Shown: positions 38,898 to 48,109, counted from the stretch's first letter. The stretch is 64,000 nt of DNA from Streptomyces griseorubiginosus (GCF_001514195.1 NZ_KQ948736.1:1286625-1350624); one strand, 5' to 3'. The notes: generated by a model not told the origin, from the sequence alone. A program made the numbers and translations.

Positions 38898-39908
38898 ATG
38901 CCCCACCCGCCGTCGCCGCTCCCCCACCTCACCCGCCGCCAGTCAAAGATCCTCCAAGCCGTCGCCGCCACCCTCGTGGCCCTCGGCCTCCTCCTCTGGT
39001 GGCTGCTCCCCCTCGGCAAGACCCCCCCGAGCGGCACGATCATCTTCAGCACGGGCACCCGCGCCGGCGTCTACCAGAAGTACGGCGGACTCCTCAACGA
39101 CGCGATCCACAAGGACATGCCGGACCTGAAGGTGGTCCTGAAGGACACCGCCGGCTCCCAGGAGAACGTCCGCCGTGTCGCCAACGGACAGTCCGACTTC
39201 GCCATCGCCGCCGCCGACGCGGTGGAGAACTACCTCCAGAACCACGACCCCCACGCCGACACGCTCCGCGGAGTGGCCCGCCTCTACGACGACTACGTCC
39301 AACTCGTCGTACCGGCCGACTCGGACATCCGGACGGTGGAAGACCTCAAGGGCAAGCGCGTCTCGATCGGCGCCCCCAACTCCGGCGTACGCCTGATAGC
39401 GGACCGCGTGCTCAAGGCCACCGGCATCGATCCCGACAAGGACATCCAGCCCAAGGCCTACGGCATCGACACCGGCCCCAAACTCCTCGGCCACGACCTG
39501 GACGCGTTCTTCTGGTCCGGCGGCCTGCCCACCGACGGTCTGAGGAACCTCGCGGAACACTCGGCGATCCGCTTCATCCCGATCCAGCCGTCCCTGGTGG
39601 CGAAGCTGCACGCGGAGGGCGAGTCCACCCGCTACTACCGCGCCACGAACATGCCGGCGTCGGCGTACCCGTCCGCCCAGAACAACGCGACGGTACCGAC
39701 CATGGCCGTCTCCAACCTGCTGATCACCCGCAGCGACGTGGACCCCGAGCTCGTCAAGTGGCTCACCCGGACCGTGATCAACAGCAGGGACCGCATCGGC
39801 CACGACGTCCACTCCGCCCAGCTGGTCGACGTACGCACGGCGATCTACACGGACCCGGTCCCCCTCCACGAGGGCGCGCGCCGCTACTACCGCTCGGTGA
39901 AGCCGTAG
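38898..39908 (+). CDS. TAXI-family solute-binding protein, membrane-anchored
   Basis: The 336-residue product has one N-terminal membrane anchor (AVAATLVALGLLLWWLLPL, 21-39) and a complete TAXI domain: TIIFSTGTRAGVYQKYGGLLN, DLKGKRVSIGAPNSGVRLIADRVL, and the FFWSGGLPTDGLRNLA region. TAXI proteins normally feed TRAP transporters, and some bind glutamate or glutamine. No TRAP permease gene is nearby. Its neighbours are the convergent kinase GluK and, beyond it, the glutamate importer. It might be an accessory sensor. ATG 38898 follows AGGA. Confidence 0.9.
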   Translation: MPHPPSPLPHLTRRQSKILQAVAATLVALGLLLWWLLPLGKTPPSGTIIFSTGTRAGVYQKYGGLLNDAIHKDMPDLKVVLKDTAGSQENVRRVANGQSDFAIAAADAVENYLQNHDPHADTLRGVARLYDDYVQLVVPADSDIRTVEDLKGKRVSIGAPNSGVRLIADRVLKATGIDPDKDIQPKAYGIDTGPKLLGHDLDAFFWSGGLPTDGLRNLAEHSAIRFIPIQPSLVAKLHAEGESTRYYRATNMPASAYPSAQNNATVPTMAVSNLLITRSDVDPELVKWLTRTVINSRDRIGHDVHSAQLVDVRTAIYTDPVPLHEGARRYYRSVKP

Positions 39909-40002
39909 CAGACGTCGAAGAACCTCCAGCCGCAGACCTCACACCGCACCATCCAGGAGACCTCACCCCACCACGGGACGATCTCCCACCCGGCCCGGCC
40001 CC

Positions 40003-41385
40003 TCACACCGCAGGCCCACTACGCGGCACGGCCACCGTCACCACCAGCCCATGCGGCTCCTGACGCCCGTACGAGATCGTCCCTCCCCCCGCCGCCAGCA
40101 ACGCCCGCGAGATGGACAGCCCCAGCCCGGACCCCTTGACGTTCTGATGCCGCCCGCTGCGCCAGAACCGGTCCCCCACCCGCGAGAGTTCCTCGTCGGT
40201 GAGCCCGGGCCCACGGTCGGCGACGACGACCGTCGACGTGTCCCCGTCCGCGGCGACGGTGACCGTCACGGTCTCGTCCTCCGGCGTGAACTTGAGCGCG
40301 TTGTCGATGACGGCGTCCAGGGCGCTGGACAGGGTGACGGGGTCGGCCCAGGCGGTGGTGGGCGGACACGTACCCTCCAGCCGTACCCCCTTGGCCTCCG
40401 CGGTCGGCGTCCACGCGGCGACGCGCTCCGCCGTGAGCTCACCGATGTCGGTGATCCGCAGATCCGCCTCGGTGTGCTCGGCGAGCGCGAGGTCGAGGAG
40501 GTCGTCGAGGACCTGGGCCAGCCGCTTGCCCTCGGTCTGGACGGACGCGATCTCCTTGTTGCCCGGGGGGAGTTCGAAGGCGAGCAGTTCGATGCGCAGC
40601 AGCAGCGCCGCGAGCGGGTTCCTCAACTGGTGGGACGCGTCGGCGACAAAGGCCCGCTGCTGTTCCAGCACGTCCTCGACGTTGTCCGCCATCTCGTTGA
40701 ACGACCGTGCCAGCCGCTGGAGTTCGGGGGGTCCGCCCGCCACCGCCACCCGGGATTTGAGCCGCCCGGTGGCGATGTCGTGGGTGGTGGCGTCGAGCAC
40801 CCGCACGGGCCTGAGCACCCAGCCGGTGAGCCGCAGTGCCGCACCCACGGCCAGCAGCATCGCCGCGAGTTCGCCCGCGAAGATGACGAGCCAGCCCTTC
40901 AGGATCCGTGAACGCATCGGCCCGCTGGGCGAGTCGGTGACGACGACCGCGATGACGTCCCCGTCGCGGATCACCGGGGAGGCGACGACGAGCCGGCCCT
41001 GCTGCCAGGGCCACACCTGCTTCGGGTCCTGGCTGCGGCGGCTGAGGAGCGCCTCGTCGAACGCCTCGCGGACCTCGCCCTGTTCGGGGATCGACCAGGT
41101 CCGGGGCGCCGTGGCCATGGGTACGCCGCCGTCGTAGAAGACACCGACGCGAATGTCGTAGACGTTGTGGTAGCTGGCGAGTTCGCTCTTCAGGGTCTCC
41201 AGGCGCTCGTCGGAGGCGTCGCTGACGAACTGGGCGAGCGCGGCGAAGTGGGCGGTGTCGTCGATCCGGTCGACGACGACCTTCTGCTGCTGCGCGGAGG
41301 CCACCCCGATGGCGAGCGGCACGCCCAGCGCCAGCAGCACGGCGGCCATGAGGACGATGAGCAACGGAAGAAGACGTGTCCGCAC
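40003..41385 (-). CDS. gluK: sensor histidine kinase GluK
   Basis: The 460-residue product has two membrane helices (LLPLLIVLMAAVLLALGVPLA and LKGWLVIFAGELAAMLLAVGAAL) flanking an extracytoplasmic sensor domain of about 130 residues, then HAMP (RPVRVLDATTHDIATGRL), HisKA with His in DASHQLRNPLAALLLR, and HATPase (DNALKFTPED, DRGPGL, GSGLGLSI). Its position beside an OmpR-type regulator and gluABCD matches S. coelicolor GluK (SCO5779), which senses external glutamate and activates uptake. GTG 41385 is the likely start. Unlike a usual pair, 426 bp of non-coding DNA separate it from gluR. Confidence 0.88.
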   Translation of the reverse strand: MRTRLLPLLIVLMAAVLLALGVPLAIGVASAQQQKVVVDRIDDTAHFAALAQFVSDASDERLETLKSELASYHNVYDIRVGVFYDGGVPMATAPRTWSIPEQGEVREAFDEALLSRRSQDPKQVWPWQQGRLVVASPVIRDGDVIAVVVTDSPSGPMRSRILKGWLVIFAGELAAMLLAVGAALRLTGWVLRPVRVLDATTHDIATGRLKSRVAVAGGPPELQRLARSFNEMADNVEDVLEQQRAFVADASHQLRNPLAALLLRIELLAFELPPGNKEIASVQTEGKRLAQVLDDLLDLALAEHTEADLRITDIGELTAERVAAWTPTAEAKGVRLEGTCPPTTAWADPVTLSSALDAVIDNALKFTPEDETVTVTVAADGDTSTVVVADRGPGLTDEELSRVGDRFWRSGRHQNVKGSGLGLSISRALLAAGGGTISYGRQEPHGLVVTVAVPRSGPAV

Positions 41386-41811
41386 GGTCCCGCCTACACC
41401 CCGCCCAGCGACGATTCGAGGAGCCACGGCCCCCGGTACTCACCCGCACGGAGCCACAACCCCCGGCGCCCGCCCACGCGGGCCCACGGCCCCCGGCGCC
41501 CGCCCGTACGGACCCGAGACCCCCCGCAGCCGCCCGCACCGAGCCCCGACCGGGCGCCGCCACCCAGGGCACCGCACCCGTGGGCACTCACGCAGCCCCG
41601 CTCACCCGCGTCCACAGCCACCGTCCCTCTTCCGGTTCCGGCCCTATCTCCTCGCCCCGAGCCTCGCACAGGTCCGCGCCGCACACTCTCACGCGGCGCC
41701 TTCACCTCAGCGGCGCTCAGGGGCGCGGTCCAGTCCAGGGACCGGACCTCCTGACCCGTCACCGGTCCTTCTCGCCCGGCCCCTCTCGCCGGACCTCTCT
41801 CGCCCGGCCCC
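41386..41811. repeat. gluK-gluR intergenic region with 30-bp tandem repeat
   Basis: Four 30-bp units at 41421, 41451, 41481 and 41511 share the form GAGCCACGGCCCCCGGCGCC plus CGCCCGTACG. The rest of the gap is C-rich, and just before gluR the motif TCTCGCCCGGCCCCT repeats. I see no gene here. Confidence 0.8.
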
Positions 41812-42498
41812 TCAGACCCCCGGCGCCACCAACCGGTACCCCACCCCCCGCACCGTCTCGATCAGCGCCGGCATCCGCAGCTTCGCGCGCAGGGACGCCA
41901 CGTGGACCTCCAGCGTCCGCCCGGTGCCCTCCCAACTCGTGCGCCAGACCTCGCTGATGATCTGCTCGCGCCGGAAGACCACACCGGGTCGCTGGGCGAG
42001 CAGCGCGAGGAGGTCGAACTCCTTGCGGGTGAGCTGGACGACCGTGCCGTCGACGCTGACCTGCCGGGTCGGCAGTTCGATGCGTACGGCGCCGAGGACG
42101 AGCGCGGTGTCGGCGCCGCCGGGGGCGTCCTCGTGGGCGGTGCGCCGGCTGACCGCGTGGATGCGGGCGAGCAGTTCACCGGTGTCGTACGGCTTGACCA
42201 CGTAGTCGTCGGCGCCGAGGTTCAGGCCGTGGATGCGGGAGCGGACGTCGGAGCGTGCGGTGACCATGATCACCGGCGTGCTGGTGCGCTTGCGGATCTT
42301 GCCGCACACCTCGTAGCCGTCCTGGTCGGGCAGGCCGAGGTCGAGCAGTACGACTCCGAAGCCGTCGCCCTCCGGGACGAGCGCCCGAAGTGCCTCCTCG
42401 CCGTTGCGCGCATGCGTGACGTCGAACCCGTGACGGGCGAGCACCGCGGACAGCGCGGCGGCCACGTGGTTGTCGTCCTCGACGAGGAGAAGTCTCAC
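41812..42498 (-). CDS. gluR: OmpR-family response regulator GluR
   Basis: The 228-residue product has a receiver (VRLLLVEDDNHVAAAL; phospho-acceptor Asp53 in VVLLDLGLPD; KPYDTGELLAR) and a winged-helix trans_reg_C domain (VQLTRKEFDLLALLAQRPG ... TLEVHVASLRAKL ... VRGVGYRL). GTG 42498 follows AAGGGGG. In S. coelicolor GluR activates gluABCD, which is divergent from it here as well. The perfect inverted repeat in the shared upstream region is a candidate binding site. Confidence 0.92.
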   Translation of the reverse strand: MRLLLVEDDNHVAAALSAVLARHGFDVTHARNGEEALRALVPEGDGFGVVLLDLGLPDQDGYEVCGKIRKRTSTPVIMVTARSDVRSRIHGLNLGADDYVVKPYDTGELLARIHAVSRRTAHEDAPGGADTALVLGAVRIELPTRQVSVDGTVVQLTRKEFDLLALLAQRPGVVFRREQIISEVWRTSWEGTGRTLEVHVASLRAKLRMPALIETVRGVGYRLVAPGV

Positions 42499-42700
42499 GC
42501 CGGCCCCCTTCGATCCATCGGGCGTACTATCTGAATATGTGCTGAACAGGCATAATGCGCACACCCCACACGCGCGTGCGCACCGTGCAGTCATGCTGAT
42601 GGATGAGGACGGCGTCAAGAGGGTTCCGGTTGCGCCGCGGTTCCGTTATCCGGCTGATACGCACACCGGACGCACCTGGTCACAACTGCTACGACACGTG

Positions 42701-42716
42701 TCCGATTGCTATCGGA
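42701..42716. promoter_or_regulatory. perfect inverted repeat upstream of gluABCD
   Basis: TCCGAT TGCT ATCGGA (6-4-6) lies in the 311-bp divergent gluR/gluA region, 94 bp before the gluA start. It is a candidate operator for GluR or another dimeric regulator. No clear -35/-10 pair for gluA is visible, which fits an activated promoter. Confidence 0.55.
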
Positions 42717-42809
42717 TCGTGATGCTCAGATTCCCCTCAAGACTAATGACGCTGGTCGCATACGGTTACTACTGTCCTCCGAAACCGAGGAGGACGGAGC
42801 CAGAGAGCG

Positions 42810-43586
42810 ATGACCGAAGTATCGGCGGCCAAGGAAGATGCGGTCGCGACCGGCGAACTGGTCGTCCTGAAGGGCGTCAACAAGCACTTCGGTGCGTTGC
42901 ACGTACTCCAGGACATCGACCTGACCATCGCCCGCGGCGAGGTCGTCGTGGTCATCGGACCCTCCGGGTCCGGGAAGTCCACCCTGTGCCGCACCATCAA
43001 CCGCCTCGAGACGATCGACACGGGTTCGATCGCCATCGACGGCAAGCCGCTGCCCCAGGAGGGCAAGGAGCTGGCCCGGCTGCGCGCCGACGTCGGCATG
43101 GTCTTCCAGTCCTTCAACCTCTTCGCGCACAAGACCGTGCTCGAGAACGTGATGCTGGGTCAGATCAAGGTCCGCAAGGCCGACAAGAAGAAGGCCGAGG
43201 AGAAGGCGCGGGCCCTCCTCGACCGGGTCGGCGTCGCCACCCAGGCCGACAAGTACCCCGCCCAGCTGTCCGGCGGCCAGCAGCAGCGGGTCGCGATCGC
43301 GCGGGCGCTGGCCATGGATCCCAAGGTCATGCTCTTCGACGAGCCCACGTCGGCGCTCGACCCTGAGATGATCAACGAGGTGCTGGAAGTCATGCAGCAG
43401 CTCGCCCGCGACGGAATGACCATGATCGTCGTCACCCACGAGATGGGTTTCGCACGATCGGCTGCAAACCGCGTGGTGTTCATGGCGGACGGACGCATCG
43501 TCGAGGAGGCTGCGCCCGACCAGTTCTTCAGCAACCCGCGCAGCGACCGCGCCAAGGACTTCCTGTCGAAGATCCTGCACCACTGA
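42810..43586 (+). CDS. gluA: glutamate ABC importer ATP-binding protein GluA
   Basis: The 258-residue product is a polar amino acid-type ATPase: Walker A GPSGSGKST, Q-loop VFQSFNLFAHKTVLENV, signature LSGGQQQRVAIARAL, Walker B VMLFDEPTSALDPE, H-loop VVTHEMGFA. It energises glutamate uptake with GluB, GluC and GluD, encoded downstream. ATG 42810; AGGAGG is about 16 bases away, so the ribosome site may be the closer GAGAG. It is first in the operon. Confidence 0.95.
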   Translation: MTEVSAAKEDAVATGELVVLKGVNKHFGALHVLQDIDLTIARGEVVVVIGPSGSGKSTLCRTINRLETIDTGSIAIDGKPLPQEGKELARLRADVGMVFQSFNLFAHKTVLENVMLGQIKVRKADKKKAEEKARALLDRVGVATQADKYPAQLSGGQQQRVAIARALAMDPKVMLFDEPTSALDPEMINEVLEVMQQLARDGMTMIVVTHEMGFARSAANRVVFMADGRIVEEAAPDQFFSNPRSDRAKDFLSKILHH

Positions 43587-43647
43587 CGTGCCACCCGGAT
43601 CGACCACCGACGGCCCACATCTCTTCACCACCCAAAGGATGTTCACC

Positions 43648-44490
43648 ATGAAGCTCCGCAAGGTCACCGCCGCCTCGGCAGCCGTTCTCGCCCTCGCCCT
43701 GTCCGCGACCGCGTGCGGCGGCGACAGCAAGGACGAGGGCTCGGGCTCGGGTTCCGGCGGCGGCAAGATCAAGATCGGCATCAAGTACGACCAGCCGGGC
43801 CTCGGTCTGAAGAAGCCCGACGGCTCCTTCTCCGGCTTCGACGTGGACGTGGCCACGTACGTGGCCAAGCAGCTCGGCTACAAGCCCGACCAGATCGAGT
43901 TCGTCGAGACCAAGAGTGCCGACCGTGAGAACGCGCTCGCCCGCGGCGACGTGAAGTTCATCGCGGCCACCTACTCGATCAACGACGAGCGCAAGAAGAA
44001 GGTCGACTTCGCCGGCCCGTACCTGCTGGCCCACCAGGACCTGCTGGTCAAGAAGGACTCCAAGATCAGCGAGGCCACGGACCTCAACGGCGAGAAGCTG
44101 TGTTCCGTGACCGGCTCCACCTCGGCGCAGAACGTCAAGGACGACTTCGCCCCGAAGGCCCAGCTGCGTGAGTACTCCGGCTACTCGGAGTGCATCGCCG
44201 GCCTCCAGAGCGGCGCCGTCGACGCCCTGACCACGGACGACTCGATCCTCGCGGGCTTCGCCTCGCAGGACAAGTACAAGGGCCAGTTCAAGCTCGCCGG
44301 CCTCAAGCTGAGCAACGAGAACTACGGCATCGGTGTCAAGAAGGGCGACACCGCCACCGTGAACAAGATCAACGCCGCGCTGGAGAAGATGGTCAGCGAC
44401 GGCTCCTGGCAGAAGGCCGTCGACGCCAACTTCGGCCCGGCCGGCTACAAGAACGAGCCCGCCCCGAAGATCGGCGTCATCGTCAAGTAA
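43648..44490 (+). CDS. gluB: glutamate-binding lipoprotein GluB
   Basis: The 280-residue product has a lipoprotein signal (MKLRKVTAASAAVLALALSA, lipobox SATAC with Cys at about 23), a Gly/Ser linker, and a bacterial extracellular solute-binding protein family 3 fold (IKIGIKYDQPGLGLKKPDGSFSGFDVDVA). It captures glutamate outside the membrane. ATG 43648 follows AAAGGA; in-frame ATG 43639 would insert three residues. Two large hairpins follow the gene. Confidence 0.95.
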   Translation: MKLRKVTAASAAVLALALSATACGGDSKDEGSGSGSGGGKIKIGIKYDQPGLGLKKPDGSFSGFDVDVATYVAKQLGYKPDQIEFVETKSADRENALARGDVKFIAATYSINDERKKKVDFAGPYLLAHQDLLVKKDSKISEATDLNGEKLCSVTGSTSAQNVKDDFAPKAQLREYSGYSECIAGLQSGAVDALTTDDSILAGFASQDKYKGQFKLAGLKLSNENYGIGVKKGDTATVNKINAALEKMVSDGSWQKAVDANFGPAGYKNEPAPKIGVIVK

Positions 44491-44531
44491 TCGCGGGAAC
44501 CCACCAGCGCACCGCTGCGACCGCGGTCCGG

Positions 44532-44608
44532 CCGCGCCCCTGAGGGGGCGCGGAGCGCCGGCCCGCGTGTGGCCGGTCGTCGGCGGCAGCTGCCGGCGAC
44601 GACCGGCC
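44532..44608 (+). terminator. two stable hairpins between gluB and gluC
   Basis: Hairpin 1: CCGCGCCCC TGAG GGGGCGCGG (44532-44553). Hairpin 2: GGCCGGTCGTCG (44571-44582) pairs perfectly with CGACGACCGGCC (44597-44608), and the 14 bases between are themselves nearly palindromic around GGCAGCTGCC. The 230-bp gap within an operon and these structures suggest partial termination or protection of the gluAB part of the mRNA. Confidence 0.8.
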
Positions 44609-44720
44609 GGCGGGGCGTCTGCGCGGGGTACCCACCGGCTCGCCGCCGTCCGCCGCGATCAGGGCGGCGGCGCGTCGCGCCCCTCATCCCTCCGCCACAC
44701 ACCCGGAAGCGCGGGAGATC

Positions 44721-45398
44721 GTGTTCGACTTTATTTCAGACTATGACGACCCGAGCCTGTGGGGCGCCTTCTGGATGACGGTGAAGCTGACCTTCTTCTC
44801 CGGCATCGGCTCCCTCGTCTGGGGCACCCTGCTGGCCGCGATGCGGGTCAGCCCCGTCCCGCTGATGCGCGGGTTCGGCACCGCCTACGTCAACATCGTC
44901 CGGAACATCCCCCTGACGGTCATCATCGTCTTCACCTCCCTCGGCCTCGCCGACATCTTCCGCATCACGCTGGGCGCGGGCGACGACGTGAAGGTCATGA
45001 GCTTCCGGCTGGCCATCCTCGGCTTCATCGTCTACACCGCCGCGTTCGTCTGCGAGGCGATCCGCTCCGGCATCAACACGGTGCCGCTCGGCCAGGCCGA
45101 GGCCGCCCGCGCGATCGGGCTCAACTTCAGCCAGACCCTGCGTCTCATCGTGCTGCCGCAGGCCTTCCGCTCGGTCATCGGCCCGCTGGCCAACGTCCTG
45201 ATCGCGCTGACGAAGAACACCACGGTGGCGGCCGCGATCGGCGTGGCCGAGGCCGCGTACCTGATGAAGACGATGATCGAGAACGAGGCTCAGACGCTGC
45301 TCATCGGCGCGGTCTTCGCCTTCGGTTTCGTGGTACTTACCCTGCCCACCGGCCTCTTCCTGGGCTGGCTGAGCAAGCGACTGGCGGTGAAGCGATGA
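44721..45398 (+). CDS. gluC: glutamate ABC importer permease GluC
   Basis: The 225-residue inner membrane permease has about five helices and the HisMQ-type coupling motif EAARAIGLNFSQTLRLIVLPQAFRS. GTG 44721 is preceded by GGGAGA. Its stop overlaps the gluD start (ATGA). It forms the channel with GluD. Confidence 0.94.
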   Translation: MFDFISDYDDPSLWGAFWMTVKLTFFSGIGSLVWGTLLAAMRVSPVPLMRGFGTAYVNIVRNIPLTVIIVFTSLGLADIFRITLGAGDDVKVMSFRLAILGFIVYTAAFVCEAIRSGINTVPLGQAEAARAIGLNFSQTLRLIVLPQAFRSVIGPLANVLIALTKNTTVAAAIGVAEAAYLMKTMIENEAQTLLIGAVFAFGFVVLTLPTGLFLGWLSKRLAVKR

Positions 45399-46312
45399 GT
45401 TCGGTCCTCTACGACACTCCGGGACCCCGCGCCAAACGGCGCAACATCCTGCTGTCCGTCGTCTTCACCCTCCTGCTCGCCCTCCTGCTGTGGTGGGTGT
45501 GGCGGACCATGGACGACAACAACCAGCTGGAGTGGGACCTCTGGCAGCCCTTCACCACGGGCGAGGCCTGGACGACCTACCTCCTGCCCGGTCTCGCCGA
45601 CACCCTCAAGGCCGCCGCGATCTCCATGGTGATCGCCCTGCCCCTGGGCGCGGTCTTCGGCATTGCCCGGATGTCCGACCACGCCTGGGTACGGGGTGTG
45701 GCCGGCACGGTGGTCGAGTTCTTCCGGGCCATCCCGGTCCTGCTGCTGATGCTGTTCGCGAACGAGCTCTACGTCCGTTCCTCCCTGAACATCAGCAGCG
45801 AGGAACGCCCGCTGTACGCCGTGGTCACCGGCCTGGTGCTCTACAACGCCTCGGTGCTCGCCGAAGTCGTGCGCGCCGGCATCCTCTCGCTGCCCCGGGG
45901 GCAGACGGAGGCGGCCTACGCGGTCGGTCTGCGCAAGGGCCAGACGATGACCAGCATCCTGCTTCCGCAGGCGGTCACCGCGATGCTGCCGGCCATCGTC
46001 AGCCAGCTGGTGGTCATCGTGAAGGACACCGCGCTCGGCGGCGTGATGCTCGGCTTCACCGAGCTGCTCAACGCGCGCCAGACGCTGGCGGCCAACTACG
46101 CCAACGTCATCCCGAGCTTCATCGTCGTGGCGATCATCTACATCATCGTCAACTTCATCCTCACCAGCTTCGCGAGCTGGCTGGAGCAGCGGCTGCGGCG
46201 CAGCAAGAAGAGCACGGGGGCGGTGCTGGGCGAGGACACGGTGGAGGTCAACCCGGCCGCGGTGCGCGGAGGCTTCGGTACCGGCGAGAACACCGGTGGC
46301 GGCGGATTCTGA
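45395..46312 (+). CDS. gluD: glutamate ABC importer permease GluD
   Basis: The 305-residue permease has five or six helices; the coupling motif is QTEAAYAVGLRKGQTMTSILLPQAV. Compared with GluC it has an extra N-terminal helix and periplasmic segment and a Gly-rich cytoplasmic tail. ATG 45395 lies in ATGA overlap with gluC. It is the last gene of the operon, and a double hairpin follows. Confidence 0.94.
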   Translation: MSSVLYDTPGPRAKRRNILLSVVFTLLLALLLWWVWRTMDDNNQLEWDLWQPFTTGEAWTTYLLPGLADTLKAAAISMVIALPLGAVFGIARMSDHAWVRGVAGTVVEFFRAIPVLLLMLFANELYVRSSLNISSEERPLYAVVTGLVLYNASVLAEVVRAGILSLPRGQTEAAYAVGLRKGQTMTSILLPQAVTAMLPAIVSQLVVIVKDTALGGVMLGFTELLNARQTLAANYANVIPSFIVVAIIYIIVNFILTSFASWLEQRLRRSKKSTGAVLGEDTVEVNPAAVRGGFGTGENTGGGGF

Positions 46313-46323
46313 TGATCAGTCAA

Positions 46324-46387
46324 GTGGGTTGACCCACAAGTAGGAGTGACACGGAGGCAGTGGCATGATCGCCACTGCCTCCGTCAC
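46324..46387 (+). terminator. gluABCD terminator (two hairpins)
   Basis: GTGGGT TG ACCCAC (46324-46337) is followed by a longer hairpin: CGGAGGCAGTGGC (46352-46364) pairs perfectly with GCCACTGCCTCCG (46371-46383), extended by GTGAC/GTCAC with a 1-nt bulge. Confidence 0.88.
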
Positions 46388-46500
46388 TTGACGCAAGCAC
46401 CGGCAATAGGTTGCATACGTTCTGTGATCGTGCACCCTGCTCCAACCTCCTGTTCACAAACGTCCCTCGGGACTCCGCCGCGGTCAGGAGGCGCCGCACC

Positions 46501-48105
46501 GTGGACCCGGTGATCATCGTCGGAGCGGGGCCCGTCGGGCTCACGCTCGCCCTGGCGCTGGCGCGCCAGGAGGTCCCCTCCGTGGTCCTCGACGAGGGAC
46601 CCGGCAAGGACGAACCCCGCCTGGCCCGCACCGCCGTACTGCACGAGGACACCGCCGCCCTGATGTCCCGGCTGACCGGGGTCCCGGTCACCGGGCTGGG
46701 CGCGCACTGGGCCGGATGGCGGTCCATGCGCCGCAAGCAGGTGATGCGCGAGGTCGACTTCGAGGAGACCGGGGACGCCCCCCTGCACCTCGCCCAGCAC
46801 GTCCTGACGAACGCCCTGCGCACCGCCCTCGCCGAGGAGCGGCTGGTGAAGATCGTCACGGACAGCAGGCTCGACACCGTCGAGCAGGAGCCCTCGGGCG
46901 TCACCGCCCACACCCGCGGCCCCAAGGGCACGTGGTGGCGCGGGAGTTACCTGGTCGGCTGCGACGGCCCGCGCTCCACCGTGCGCAAACTGGAGGACAT
47001 CCGCTTCCCGGGCCGTACGGCGGTGGAACGCCACGCGGTCGCCGCCCTGCGCACCGAACTCCCCTTCGAGGACTGGGCGTTGCTGCACCGGACGCCCCCG
47101 TGGCGGACGTCCGGGCCGTCGGCCGGGGAGATCTCCGCCCGCCCGCTCCCGGACGGCGTGTGGCGCCTGGACTGGCTCCTGCCCCCGGGCAAGGACCTGG
47201 TCACGCCCGAACTCCTGGTGACCCGCGTCCGGGAGACCCTCGCGGGCTGGACGGGCGGCTCGACACCGCCGTACGAACTCCTCGACACCGGCGTCCACAC
47301 CGTGCACCACCGGCTGGCCCGCCGCTGGCGGGCGGGGCGGGTCTTCCTGGCCGGGGACTCGGCGCACTGCCTCGGCGCGCTCGGCACCCAGGGCCTCGAC
47401 GAGAGCCTCAGGGACGCCGACAACCTCGCCTGGAAGCTGGCCCTGGCCTGGCACCACGGGCCGCACGAGGCGCTTCTCGACAGCTACCAGGCCGAGCGGC
47501 GCGCGATCGTCTCCGCCCGGCTGCGCGCCGCCGACCAGGCGCTGCCGCTGGTGCGCGGCGGCGGGGGCCTGCGCTCGGTCGTCCCGGGCTCGGCCCGCGG
47601 CCACGACGCGCTGCTCACGGACGGCCATCTGGGGCGCGGTCCGCTCGGTGCGCCGGGGTCGTACGCCCACTCACCGCTGGCACCCCGGCACCTCGAAGGA
47701 GAGGTACTGGTCGACACCCCGCCGGGCGCTTCGGTCACGGACGTACGGGTCACCGCCGAGGACGGTTCGTTCGTACGGCTGCACGAGCGCCTCGGCCGGG
47801 GCGCCCTGCTGGTCGTCCTGGTCGCGCCGGGCACCGGTGTGTGGGAGCGCAAGCACTGGGTGACCGCCGGAATCATGCCCCGCCTGGCCGCGGCGGTGAC
47901 CGCGCTGCCGCACTCCGCCGAGCTCCTGGTCGCCGAGGAGTACCCGGGCGCCGCCCCGCACACGGTCCTTCTCGTACGACCCGACGGCTACCTCGTCACC
48001 GCCCTGAGCGGTGTCCGCCCGGCCGACCTGTACTCGGCGGCCGAGACGGCCCTGGGCGGACCGCCGGCCAGGACCGAGGCGGGCACGGGGGCCGGTCCTC
48101 GTTGA
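46501..48105 (+). CDS. FAD-dependent aromatic-type monooxygenase
   Basis: The 534-residue flavoprotein is of the PheA/UbiH-like class A monooxygenases: dinucleotide-binding VIIVGAGPVGLTLALALA at the N-terminus, the YLVGCDGPRSTVRK DG motif, and GRVFLAGDSAHCLGALGTQGLDESLRDADNLAWKLAL, where FAD ribityl binding occurs. The C-terminal part is a thioredoxin-like domain typical of these enzymes. GTG 46501 is nine bases after AGGAGG. It is a single gene bounded by hairpins; the substrate is unknown, and nothing nearby suggests a pathway. Confidence 0.9.
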   Translation: MDPVIIVGAGPVGLTLALALARQEVPSVVLDEGPGKDEPRLARTAVLHEDTAALMSRLTGVPVTGLGAHWAGWRSMRRKQVMREVDFEETGDAPLHLAQHVLTNALRTALAEERLVKIVTDSRLDTVEQEPSGVTAHTRGPKGTWWRGSYLVGCDGPRSTVRKLEDIRFPGRTAVERHAVAALRTELPFEDWALLHRTPPWRTSGPSAGEISARPLPDGVWRLDWLLPPGKDLVTPELLVTRVRETLAGWTGGSTPPYELLDTGVHTVHHRLARRWRAGRVFLAGDSAHCLGALGTQGLDESLRDADNLAWKLALAWHHGPHEALLDSYQAERRAIVSARLRAADQALPLVRGGGGLRSVVPGSARGHDALLTDGHLGRGPLGAPGSYAHSPLAPRHLEGEVLVDTPPGASVTDVRVTAEDGSFVRLHERLGRGALLVVLVAPGTGVWERKHWVTAGIMPRLAAAVTALPHSAELLVAEEYPGAAPHTVLLVRPDGYLVTALSGVRPADLYSAAETALGGPPARTEAGTGAGPR

Positions 48106-48109
48106 CGTG

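Noticed and set aside
41421..41540. Possible CRISPR array (30-bp repeats)
   Set aside because: The units are contiguous and diverged, without spacers; it is a minisatellite.
46411..46500. Earlier start of the monooxygenase at 46411
   Set aside because: The added residues have no homology to the flavoprotein N-terminus, while GTG 46501 has AGGAGG upstream and directly precedes the FAD-binding strand.
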